The notes beneath the pieces were generated by a model. It made no database searches and was not told where the DNA came from. It was given only the letters and a program-made list of their open reading frames with translations. Both the position numbers and the translations under genes were made by a program. Shown in pieces: positions 24,051 to 36,000 of a stretch of DNA of 64,000 nucleotides; position 1 is the stretch's first letter; every line of letters begins with the position of its first letter. This DNA comes from Prinia subflava. Lineage: Eukaryota > Chordata > Aves > Passeriformes > Cisticolidae. The stretch covers positions 496,001 to 560,000 of the forward strand of contig NW_026960611.1 of NCBI RefSeq assembly GCF_021018805.1, given 5' to 3'.

Positions 24051-27000
24051 GAGAAAGAGAGAAAGAAAGAAAGAAAAAGAAAGAGAAAGAAAAAGGGGGA
24101 AAGAAAGAAGAAGTTTTACCTTCTTGGAAAACAAAAGCAAGTAAACAACTTGTTTACGATCTGGAGACCCCCATACTACCAGGTTGGTTCCGCCGTTCCT
24201 CTCTTGCCTCAGCTCAGCACCCCAATCCTATGGCTTCATGCTGGCAGGTGTTACAGGGGAGCTGCCGTGTTTCTGTGCCCCTCTCCCCCTCCCAGTGCCT
24301 TTTGGCTTGCTAGCGTGGGGGAACTGCTGAAAAGCCAGGTACGTGGTCCCGCACTCACTCAGCTCTATGCCGGTGGTTCACAGGGAAGCCTCCGTGCCTC
24401 ACGCCCCGGCCCCCTTTCCCAGCACACTAGCTCAAGTAAACGCAGAGCTGCTCACTTGGACTATGCTGGGTCCCTGCTGGCTGTCACTCACCCAGACCAG
24501 CTCCCACTTGCGGTTCCTGCTCCAGAAACACCATCTAACTCTTTGTTTGCGGTCTCTGCTCAGAAAGCCCCACTCACCTCCTTGCTCCTGGTCTCCGCCT
24601 GGAAAACCCTGCACACACAGTTCTGTCCAAGCAGCTTTCCTGCTGCCAGCACCGACCCTGTGCAACTGGGAAAACCCCATACACGCAGCTCCCTCCAAGT
24701 GGCAGTTTTCATGCCACCGACGCTGACTCTGTGCAACTGGGAAAACCCTGTACATGCGGCACCCTCTGAGCAACGGCTTTCCTGCCACTGGCACCGACCC
24801 CGTGCAACCCGGAAAACCTCCGATACACGTGGCTTCTCCCAAGGGGCAGGTGCTGGCTCTGCAGAAGCGGGTACCCTGCTATTGGGTCAGACCCGCTGGG
24901 CTCTACTGCTCGGTGTACTTCAGTCGCCGTGGGCAGGTAAGGCTGCAGCCCTAGAGCTTTACTGCGCTTAGCGCTACCAGATGCTGTTTACATGAATGAC
25001 TCCACTTGTGGTTCCCACCGCCAGAGACCCCACCTCCGCCTTTTTCCTACCCCTCTTTCGTATGCATCCCACCAGCCACAAGTCTCCCCCCTCCCTTTTT
25101 CTCTGTGTTCCACCTGCAGTTTCTCTGACCCTCTTTCACTTGAGTTCCACCATTTTGCGGTCCTCCCGCTTTCCTCTTACTCCACGTCCCACCCTTAAAC
25201 CCGGTAACTCTCAACCTGACGTTCCTACGATGCTCTTGAGTTCCACCCTAAAACTGGTAACCCTCAATCTGGCATCCCGCCAGCCACTGGTCCCCACTTT
25301 CCTCTACTATGCGTCCCGCCTGCAACTTCTCTGACCCTCCTCCACATGCGTCCTGCCGTCCACAGGTCCCGCTTTCCTCTACTATGCGTCTCACCCTATA
25401 TGTCCAACAGTCTGATATCCCAAAGCTATAACAGACCAGGAATGGGTCTTGTGTACTATTTCGCCGGAGCTGACATTTGTACACTCAGATTATGGACTAA
25501 CAATCAGGCCAAAACAATTATGAGGATGGTACTCACCTTCCCCCTCTTCTTTCTCATTATTCAGTCTTCCGCTGTCCCTGGGGTTTTGACCTGCGATCAC
25601 CGATGGTCCCAGGAGGAATCGATTTAGCTGCCGAACTCATGGCAGGGTGCACTTCTCTTTAGAAAACTCCTAGGGCCATGGAGACAAGATGTATATCCCG
25701 GACTGAGTCCCCATTTGTGAGAAACGACTCCCAGTTTTAAAATTTCAAAGGTTTATTAAATCTTAACAAAATTCAGCAAAAGACTGAATAAGGAGAAAGA
25801 GCAGAGCTGGGAATCTCCATGACTAGCAGCCACATGCTCGTCCACAAAATGGATGTCCCGCTTTTTATACCTTTGACGCCTCCCAAAGTCTTGTCAGTCA
25901 ACTCCTTCTTTGACATCCATTGGTGGAGATCACTTTCTTACAACTTGATTGGAGGTCAGGTGTTGCCATGCAGCACCTCCTAGTAACTAGCTGTCCCTCC
26001 CCAAATGCCCCAACTACCAAGGCCACCCTGTGACAACAATACAAGGGGGAGGGCAAAGAGGACTATGGGAGGACATCTCACAATAGCATACATCTATACA
26101 TACATACAATATAATATACATGCAAATATATATAATATATATAATACAATACAAATACATACAGTAACTATACATCTACAAATCTTCTAACATGCGCATA
26201 ATATTTATCCCTTAATTGTGAGAGCCAACCATCTTATTACTCATCTATAACATAGTGATTGGCAGCCATGGCAGGGCTGGGATACAGGCCCAGGGAGGCA
26301 TGGGGTCTATGGGGTAGTACATTGCCTTGCCTAAGGCAAGGCCCAACCTGACCCTTCCCTCACACACATGCACCCAAAATGTTTTGAGCCAGCAATCTCC
26401 TCCAGTCTCTTATAGCTACCAAACTGGAGGACACTTGTATGAGTTGGTCAGCATATTATACTGAAGTCTTACTCCTGTAGTAGAACCTTGGGCCAGGAGT
26501 ATTATATGGTACATGGTGTCAGAGATGAGACTGACAGGTACAATTTTGCCAGGGCTATTCTCAGAACTTCCTCAATATGCTTTTAACTGCTGGAAGTATG
26601 TTGTGGTTTGGCACTGGCTAAGCACCAGGTACTCTTGAAAAAACTATTCACTCATTCTCCTCTGCTATAGTTGAGCAGAGGACAGGGAAAGAAAAACTGA
26701 AGGGCTCATGAGTTCAGATAAAGATAAGGAGAAAACACTTTGGGGCAAAAGAGGTTCAAAACTTAAAAGGTTTAAAGAAAAAAAATATTAACAGAATTAA
26801 AATTAACATAATTAAAAGAGGATAATGAGAACCAAAATAAACCTTTAGAACACCTTTTTCCCCCCTCCAGCCCTTCCTTCCTTCCCACCAAAAGCACAGG
26901 GAGACAGGGCGTGAGAGTTTTAGTCAGTTTTTCACTCAAAATCCTTCTTCAGTTTGCTTAGGGAGAGGTGTGTCTTCTGCTATGCCATGGGGTCCTTCTC

Positions 27001-30000
27001 ACAGGAGGCAGTTCTCTGTGAACTTCTTCAGCATGGTTCTAATTTTCATGACTAGTAGTCCCACCTGAACCTGCTGTAACATGAGTCCCTCCCTCAGGCA
27101 AAACTAGTCTTCCCAAACTACATGGTGTGGGTCATTTTAGTCCATGGGGTGTAGTCTGTTAAGGATAAGCTGCTCTAGTATGGAAGCAAGGGCCCTCTGT
27201 CTCTGGAAGTAAGGGTCTTCTCTTTCTTTTCAATTTCCTACTAGATTACAGCTTTTCAGCATCTAGTCGCTCCAGCGTGAGCACCTTTTCTCATAGGCTG
27301 TGAGTGCATCTCTGCATCCCCCCCATACACTTCATGAATTACAGGGAAAGTTTGTTGTATTATAGTCCTCAGCACGACTTGTCGAAGAATCTCAGCTCCG
27401 ACATTTGGAGCACCTCCTCCCCTTCCTTCCTTTCACTGACCTTAGTGTCGCAATGTTTTTCAACTCACGTGTCTTCACCTTTTCCTTTTCTCTGACTCAG
27501 GAGAAAATTGTTGTCCGTAGGTTCATTTATTCTCAAATTCTATCAATTGAAAAGTTCTTATAGGGTTTTGCAGCTCTGAAAGGTTGATCTCATCTGGGCT
27601 CTGTATCAGGGAATTACTTGCCATGCCCCTCGCTGTTGGCCATGTAGTCCCTGCTGGCACCTCGTGAGCAGTGCTGACTGCCCTGGTGCTGGCACCATTC
27701 AGTGCCTCTCTTCATGCAGGGCGCTGAAAAGGGGAAGCCACTGCCTCTTCCCTTCTGCTTGCAGCACAGCTGGCTAAAAGTGGCTAAGCAGGCAAAGTTC
27801 ACTGCAAGTCATGCCAAGATGGCAGCGGCAGCATGACCCCAGCTGCTCCCAGCGTCGGCCATGTGGCTGCTCCCAGCAACAGGAGGGCCCCAGCTGTGGC
27901 ACCTCCCCACCCCTCGGAAAAAAAGAGGACTGCACACATTTTTTTCCTTCTTAAATATGTCATCACAGAGGCATTACCAACTTCTCTAATTAGGCCAGCA
28001 ACATGTCCATTGTCAGAGCCTTCAGGGATTGACTCTGCTGGACATAGTAGAAGCTTTGAGCAGCTTCTCTCTCAGAAGCTGCCTCTGTGGCTTCCCCTGC
28101 CCACCAAAAATACACAGACTGTTTTAAATTTACACAAAGAATGAAGTGGCTAACAGCCATATTAAATAACAGTTTTTAAAAACCCTTTCATTGCTCCACT
28201 TTAAGATGTGACTGTTCAACAGTGGCTTGTATAATGCTTCCTCTACATAGGTTTTTCTTGTTGCTTTAGAAATTGTCATTAAAAACAATTTGCGCTCTTA
28301 CCCATCAGTGTGTTTAAGCAGAAGGGTCATCTGTTTACAAAAATAAAAGGATTCTTCACTTTCTAGATGAGATTTTAACTTCATGTAGTGGGTTGATGAT
28401 GGCCAGATGCCAGGCACCCACCACAGCTGCTGTCTCACTCCCCTACACAGATGCATAGGGGAGAGAAAATTTAACAAAGGGTTTGTGGGTTGAGATAAAG
28501 ACAGGAGAGATCACTCCCCAAATACTGTCACCGGCAAAACAGACTAAAGATATTAATTGAATTTATTGCTAACAAAATCAGAGCAGGATAAGGAAAAGTA
28601 AACTAAACCCTTAAAAACACCTTCCCCCCACCTTTCCTCCTTCCTGACTAGGCAAGGAGACAGGGAATGGGAGTTTTGGTCCATTTATCACCTGTGGTTT
28701 CTCCCACTGCTCAGGGAGAGGAGTCATTCCCCTGCTGCACTGTGGGGTCCCTTCCACAGGAGACGGTTCTCTGCAAACTGCTGCAATGTGAGTCCATCCC
28801 ACGGGCAACAGTCCTCCCCAAACTGCTGCAACATGGGTCACTCTTCCATGGGGTGCAGCCCTTCAAGGACAGGCTGCTCTATCATGTGCCCCTCTCTCCA
28901 CAGGCCTCCCACAGGGTCACAGCCTCCTCTAAGGCATCCCTCTGCTCTGGTGTGGGGCACTTCCAGGGCTGCAGGTGGATCTTTTCATCCCCATGGATCT
29001 CCATGGGCTGCAGGGGAACAGCTGCTTCACCATAGTCTTCACCATGGGCTGCAGAGGAATCCCAGCTCTGGCACCTGGAGCAGCTCCTGCCCTTCCTTCT
29101 CCACTGACCTTGGTGTCTGCAGAGTTGTTCCTCTCACATGTTCTCACCCTGCTCTTCTTTGTCTGCAATTACAACTGCACAATCACTTCTTTTTTCTTCT
29201 TAAACATGTTATCCCAGAGGCCTTACCACCATTTCCAATTGGCCTAGCCTTTGCCAGCACCATGTGTCTTTGGAGCCGCCAGGGACTGGCTATGCTGGAC
29301 ATGGAGGAAGCTTCTGTCAGTTTCTCACAGAAGCCACCCCTGCAGCCCCCCAGCTACCAAAGCTTGGCCATGCAAACCCAATACACTTCACTAGACTAGT
29401 ACTGTTCTGATTGGGCTGGAGCAAAGAGAATATTATGTCCATCAATGTTTTGCTTCTGGAAGACTTTTAGTTTTCAAATGTCCTAAAACACTTGGTGCAT
29501 TTCTAATGTGTGCTTGTGGGTTTTATAACAAAGTTTTATTCAAGATGTTGTGATATCAGTGGTCATCATTAAAAAAAAAAGCATACTGGGAAGAAACTAA
29601 GTGGGATTTTTCTTTTTTTTTCTTGTACCAAAACAGAGAGTTGCTATGTAAATACCACAATGTGTGTTTGTATTCTCAGTGGCTGGTATCAATTTCAGAC
29701 AAACAAGAAGTCTCTACAAGGGGAGGTGTCTTTCAAGGGGAGATGTTGTTTTGAATGACACCACTTAGTGTGTCAATAGGTCTAATGAGTGTTTGCAACA
29801 CCTGAGTAATTTGGGGTGTGAGATTGGTGCATAGAGGTAATCCTGCTTCACTTGAATCATCCTATTTAGAGCATGACTTGTGCCAGTGGGACTAAGCAGG
29901 GCATAGTAGCAGCAGTTGCACCAGACTGAGCAGTTGAGAGATCTGGTGGTCTCTGACCTGGCCATGATTTATTACTCTCAGTGCAAAGGCTATCACAGTT

Positions 30001-33000
30001 GCTATTTCTACATAAGCAAATGCTTTGGCATATCCAGGTTCTCAAATTGCCAGTTCAAATACAATTTGGATGCTGTGTTGCAAATAGCGATGTTGGTGGC
30101 TAGTGAGGTGCCATCTGGATGCTGTGTTGTGCAATGCTTGAATATGTGCTTCTCACTAATGATCAATGAAAATACTATTATATTCCCCCTGGAACACTTT
30201 TTCATCCTGATGGTGCAGATAGGATGTAGGTTATTTGGTGTGATGGTTTCAAAGCCGGAAGAAATACCACTTTTGTCCAATAGGACTATGGGACCCGCCA
30301 CTGGTGCATGGTATGAGAGTTTAAGTGACATTAGCATGTTATGACAGGACCTTGGGGTCCTGGTCGACAGAAAGTTGAATATGAGTCAGCACTGCCCTGG
30401 CAGCCAGGAGAGCTAACTATGTCCTGGGGGGCACCAGCTAAAGCATTGCTATCCAATCAAGGAAGGGGATTGTCCCACTCTGCTCTGCACTGGTGCGACC
30501 TCACCTTGAATACTGTTAGCAGTTTTGGTCACTGCAATAAAGATAATAAACTATTAGAGACTGTTATGAATGGAGATAATAGCTTTTAGATGAGTCCTGC
30601 CTTAGGCTTAGATTTCTGGCAGTGGCTCTGTTTGAGGCGGCCTGCACCTCAAATTTATCTCTCTCACAAGTTCTTAAGAATGGCCAATTAGGTCTATTAT
30701 AAAATTAATTATTTATTGTAGAATACAGGGCTATAATTGTTGAAGTTATTAAAGCTTATGTTTACCAGAAAGCCGTGTTGGAAAGGCACAGCTCTAAGAT
30801 AGATGGTTGGAAACCAGCTGGGGGGGGGGATGAGAGATAGTTATGACTCGTAGACAGCACACTGCAGCTGAGCCAGCCAACGGGTGCTCTTCTTCTGTTG
30901 TTTTGGTTTTGCCTAGTTGAGATTAAAGGTATAAAAGGAGGATAACTTCTACAATGAAGTGATTCCCTTTGCATGCACAAGGGGGTCCATGCCTTTGCTG
31001 CAAATGGGAGCCTGGATCAGGACTTAAGATGGTATAGGACAGATACCATTCCGGTAGCAACTCCCACTGAAGTCAAGGAATCGACCGGCCATGAAGGATC
31101 TGGGAAAAGGATCCTGGAAAAGGCCAGGAAGGATCAGAAAAAGATCCGGGAAAAGACTAGGAAAGGATCCGTGAAAAAGATCCAGGGAAGGATCGGAAGA
31201 GTTTGGGGGAAGAACTCAAGGACCAGTGCGGGCCCCTCACTTATTAAGTGAGTAGACCAGTGGGGGTAATAATGGAAGGTGGAATATCCCTGGAACAGAG
31301 GAGCTTGGGCCAGGTACAGCAGCTCCTACATCAGCAATCAAATTATGTGGCTGATGCAAAACTCAGCACCCTGCTGGATTGGGTGTCTAATCACATTAAA
31401 GTTTTTCCCCTTAATGGACCCCTTTGGTTAGAAGCCTGGCAAGCAGTGGGGCAGAGACTTTTTGATACCGCCAGGGACAACTATGCTGAAGCCTGTGGGC
31501 ATCTTGCCATGTGAGGGACAATCATGGCAGCTATTAAAGAAATATCAGCCATTGTGCGCCATCAGAAGCTAGTTCTCCTGAACCCTCAGCACCACCAGAA
31601 CCCGTATATAACCCCAAGATTAATCCAAGCCCTGGTCCCGCTCCGCACCTGCACGCAGGCATCAAAAATGGCAGCCAAGCGCTGCCTCAGGTCTTGCTTG
31701 GCATAGGTAATGAAGCCCAGGGACAGCAGGACAGTGGCCAGATTGAAACAGGCCATGCAGCAAGGCGCTGGCGGCATAGGTGCCCAGCACAGTGGCAAGG
31801 GTACCCAAGTGCCGGCCAGTCTAGAACGCGTGGGTGTGCAGCCAGTAAGGCAGAGGCAGGTTCCGGTTTGTCACCACCTCTGCCATGGAGTGTGCCCACC
31901 AGCAGTGGCCATGCTTGGGCCCATCATGGCTGAAGATGGAGGCGTGGGGCAGCGGGCAGTGAGCGAGGGGTGGCTGACAGTGCAGAGCCCACAACTTCCA
32001 ATGTGAGTCCCACTGCGGCCCCTACGGGCTCACTGGTGTGGGAGCAGCGGGCAGGCGGCTCCCCCAGCGCAAGAGCAGGCATGCTGCAGCTATCGCTGGG
32101 CAGCCCAAGTGGAGCTGCAGAAAAGGCAGGCAAGCTAAGTGCTAAGGAAGCAAGGGAAAAGTCCCAGAACGCCTCAGAGCAAGCGGCTGCCTGCAACCGC
32201 CTGGGCGAGATCCTGACTGCCCTCAGCCGGTACCAGGAAAAGCCGATCAAGGAAGCTTTCTACAACACCAGGGCTGTGAGAGTCCAGCTAGCTCAGTCAG
32301 TAGAGCATGGGACTTTTAATCCCAGGGTCCTGGGTTCATGCCCCACGTTGGGCAATCCAGGCAGGGCAGCAGAAATGTCACTGCCACGGTCGAAGCTGCT
32401 GCTTCTAGCTGCCAAGACCTCTGAGTTTTGGACATATGAGCAAGATTTTGTTTTAAAAAGGAATACCCTTGGCAAAAGGGCAGAAAGAAATAACCTCCAC
32501 TTGTATGCAAAACATTGCTGTAGAGCTAGACCTTGCCTCCAAAGACAGCACTGGAGGTGGGATTCTGGTGCCTTGCCATGGTTGCTAGCAGGTTTCAACC
32601 TTTTGCTGATCCATTTCAGTAGTTTGCTGAAGATAAAGATCCTTTGCATGTGTTGAAATGGTTATTCTTACCTTTAGGATTTTGTTTTCTCTTAAAGCTT
32701 TCGTGGTACTTCGATTTGTAACTAAAAGAACTGTAACTAGGATTTAATCATCTGTCTTGTCTTATTAATAACCATATTTTGTTTACAGAGTTAAGATCTC
32801 TAATTTGTATTTATGATGCTTCATGGCATTTTCACATTCTGTGAATTTTGTCAAGCCTCTAGTGTTGTGTCCATAAAAAGTTAAGACACATGGTTCCTTA
32901 AATGTTTCTATAAATTGCTGAACATGTAATTCTGTAATTTCCTACAGTATAGTTCTACAGGTGTAGTACCAAATACTTTTGCACAGGCCAACTTATCTAC

Positions 33001-36000
33001 AAATGAGGAAGCTTTTAGCTGCTTTCTGACAAAATTGAAATGCCTGGTACACACAGGGATCCAGCCATAAGATATTATTTGATGCTACTTGTGTGCATTT
33101 CTTTGATTATTTGTAAGTTGTTTATGTTAAGGAAATATTAATAAAGGTTTATTTTTAAGATATATTGAGAAAACCTTCTCAGTTAAGGCTTCAGGCCCTA
33201 ATCAAGTCCTAGCTCTGGCTGACTAGGGAAGTGTGTCATAAATCCCAGGTGATTTTGTCCTAAAAAATGAAACCAAGTGACTTTGATGTGTAAATTTGGT
33301 CTTATAAAAGCTGAACCCTCTTTTTGAGGTAAACTTGGGAGCCTTGTTCCAGAAAAAGCTATCCAAGTCCAGCTATGACAGACCCTGGGTAAAGGTAAAG
33401 CATTTATTGTTTTATTGAATGTATTATCTTACTGTTCATAATAAGTGCATGTTATCTAAATTTAATAGATTGAAATATGTTCAACAATAGACCTAGACAC
33501 CTCAGAGTGAGTTAACTTCTTGCAGCAATGGGGTGTGTTTCACAATACCAGTATCCCCCACTCTCCCACAAGGCAATTAAAAACAAAAAGAGGAGGAGTT
33601 AGAGTGTCCTTATGACAAACTAGCTAAATCCCTATATGTCCTCAATTTTAAAAAAAATGGACAATGGAAAAGACCCCTGGACCTAGTAACATGGGGAAGG
33701 TGAAATCAGGGTCTCTATTAACTATATGGAAGCTGGAACAGAGCAACGCACGGTACAACCAATATGGTCAGATCATACATTCTCCTCTTTATTCCCAAAA
33801 TGGCTGGTATTATACAGTTTCAGATAGTTTACAGTTGCAGGTGTTTTCTAATTGGCATTCAGCATGAGAAAGAATGCAAACAATCTTAGTTTAAGGCAGC
33901 TACTGTGATTCTACTCTAACTGCCCTATCTAAAGCATGCACACACCTTAACTTAAATTCTAACTGCGCCACAGGCTTATCTACTTTCACACAGGTCTAAG
34001 ACTGAGGCCCAGCAGGCCCAAACCCTAGGCCCAGGTTGGGATAGCTCAAACTTCATTCCATAGCACGTCATGCTCATGTTACAGGAAGGGGTTATGCCTG
34101 TGTCTCCACAGGTCAGCATGTGGAGTGGGTTCCATCACAGTGTGTGACCTTTTGTCACACTATCCTAATGTAGTTGCTATGTTATAAGCATGTTACAGTT
34201 TTTGAAAAGTTGTTATGGTTATTATTGTTATCACTGTTATTAAAAAAACCCCAAAAAACCAGAGGGGGAGATGTAGAATATGGGGTTATAATTGTTAGTT
34301 ATTAAAGCTTATGTTTACCAGACAGCCCTGTTGGAAAGGCACAGCTGCAAGATAGATGGTTGGAAACCAGCTGGGGGGGGGGTGAGAGATAGTTATGACT
34401 CGTAGACAGCACACTGCAGCTGAGCCAGCCAACAGGTGCTCTTCTGTTATGTTTTGGTTTTACCTAGTTGAGATTAAAGGTATAAAAGGGGGGTAACTTC
34501 TACAATAAGGTGATTCCCTTTGCATGCACAAGGGGGCCAGTGCCTTTGTTCCCCGTTGCTACAATTTATTGAATAGACACAAGATTAGCAGACAGAAGAT
34601 TTTAAACAGACTTACTACACAGAATAAAACAAAACTTCTAGTAGATACAAACACAGTGCATGATCTAAGGTACCTATATTACAGCTAGCAAAGAAATAGT
34701 ATAGATTAAGAGCAAAGTAACTTACCACCAAATTGATGATGGAGTACACATAAAGTCTTTTCACTCAATTCCTGGAAAAGCAACCATGGAGTTTGCACCC
34801 AAACTTTGGAGAGCAGCCATACATGTTAGTGTGCAGATGACTTCTGATTTGTGAAAGTTTTGTGTCACTTCGATAGTTTGTAAAGTGAAGTGTCTGTCAG
34901 TCAGAAATTCCAGCAGTTCTTCTTCCTACATCTTTGTACTATTTTTAAAATAAACCAGCAGGGGATTCCAAGTCAGCACTACAATTTAATAGGAAAATTA
35001 AAATAAAGGCAAAGAACACTGGCTTAAGCTGACAGGATACAACCTGACGCCCTGTTGGTCAGGGTGGTGGTAGTGGTCCAGTTAAATGGTGGCTGCAGTC
35101 CTGTTGAAGTGATAGATATGGTTCTGTTGAAGCAGTGATCCTGTAGAAGGGTCTGGTCTTCCTCTGAAGGTCCAGTGTCATTATGATTTTTGGACGGTAT
35201 GAAAATAACGACACGTCTCTCATTGCAGAGCAGAAATGAGAGCAATCTTTATTCTTCTACATTCTCTTTTTATAGAGTACTTCGGTACAATTCATATGAT
35301 TGGTCCTTAGAGCCTACACCCTATTGTAAACACCTTTTCCAGTAAACATGTTGGAAAAACACCACCTGCTGATGGTTTTCACTTCGCAAGGATTGTTTTG
35401 TTCTTCCTTAAGATTTTCCCAGGCCAGAATGAGAAAGTTGCTCGCTTGCTTTTCACACAGACTCTGGCAGAGCCTGAAGCCTAAATTCAGACCATTGTCA
35501 GCACCCATAGTCCAGTGGTGGTTATGGAGCTCTTCTCCTCTGGGAATCCAGTGGATAAGGCTGCTCATGTTGTTCCAAACCTCAGATTACATCCAGATAG
35601 GAATGCTTGGTTCCTCCCCCTGGGCAGACCATTTCACAATGGGATGATGTAATTTTATGAATCATGCAGTGAGACTTGATGGCCCATTAGCAGAAGATAG
35701 TCCCTGGAGGGAATTATCAGGAATGAGTCATGGAAGAGATAAAGAACACTGCCCCACCTGTTTTTGACAGCTTATGAAGATGGTGATAGAATACATACTT
35801 TTGGTTACATCTTACATTGTAACCTAAGACAATCTTGCTCTCAAGGTGAGATGTTTATTGTCAGCTCAGGATCTCCCCTCCCTGGATAACTCCAGAGATA
35901 ACTTGCTACCAGAGAGATGTCCGACCTAGGTTATCTCACCAGTTCCTGTGAGGGGGAAAATGCCCAGAGTTATGCACCATCTGATAGGCAGAACAGATAA

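Larger units (their letters stand above)
19955..26252 (-). mobile_element. ERV1-like LTR pair with non-coding interior
   Basis: Two related LTRs (19955-20432 and 25716-26252) flank 5.3 kb. The outer ends have a 4-bp duplication TAGT (19951-19954, 26253-26256), and a tRNA-Pro-type primer site adjoins the right LTR, both typical of gamma/ERV1 elements. The interior shows no recognisable gag, pol or env. It holds a near-duplicate pair of about 85-bp segments (20697-20780 and 20845-20930), CA-rich sequence (22180-22760), a purine tract and degenerate repeats. Confidence 0.82.
30717..34563 (+). mobile_element. chimeric class II provirus with non-viral insert
   Basis: LTR-gag-(non-viral 1.8 kb)-integrase remnant-PPT-LTR. 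Exact 6-bp flanks ATTTAT (30711-30716, 34564-34569) show that both outer ends are original integration ends. Viral sequence covers the leader and gag to about 31655, then resumes about 33480 with the integrase core and C-terminus (IPHSPT, then [12 protein letters not shown] and VTWGR), interrupted by a nested LTR. The middle contains antisense PORCN coding sequence, an unidentified open stretch and a tRNA-Lys-like sequence. Protease, RT and env are missing. Confidence 0.82.
30563..34970 (-). mobile_element. LTR, family G (copy 1), split by the provirus at 30717-34563
   Basis: The left part 30563-30716 and right part 34570-34970 match, in order, the copy at 36.63-37.3 kb (TTATTTATT, then CTACACAG(A/G)ATAAAA, CTAGTAGAT, CCTATATTA(C/A)AGCTAGCAAA). 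The provirus landed in the AATTATTTATT stretch. Confidence 0.65.

Noticed and set aside
23406..24144. Long open frames (244 and 215 aa) on both strands
   Set aside because: They are translations of the GA/GAAA repeat (Ser/Leu/Phe and Arg/Glu/Lys strings).
24150..24971. 273-codon + strand frame inside the ERV1-like element
   Set aside because: Largely a translation of the 72-bp tandem repeats and C-rich sequence; no homology seen, and the element is transcribed on the other strand.
28788..29399. 203-codon frame
   Set aside because: Inside a solo LTR with exact 5-bp duplications; derives from the degenerate array.
31970..32656. 228-codon + strand gene as a whole
   Set aside because: It reads through the tRNA-Lys-like sequence and AT-rich filler; only the first 100 codons look coding-like.
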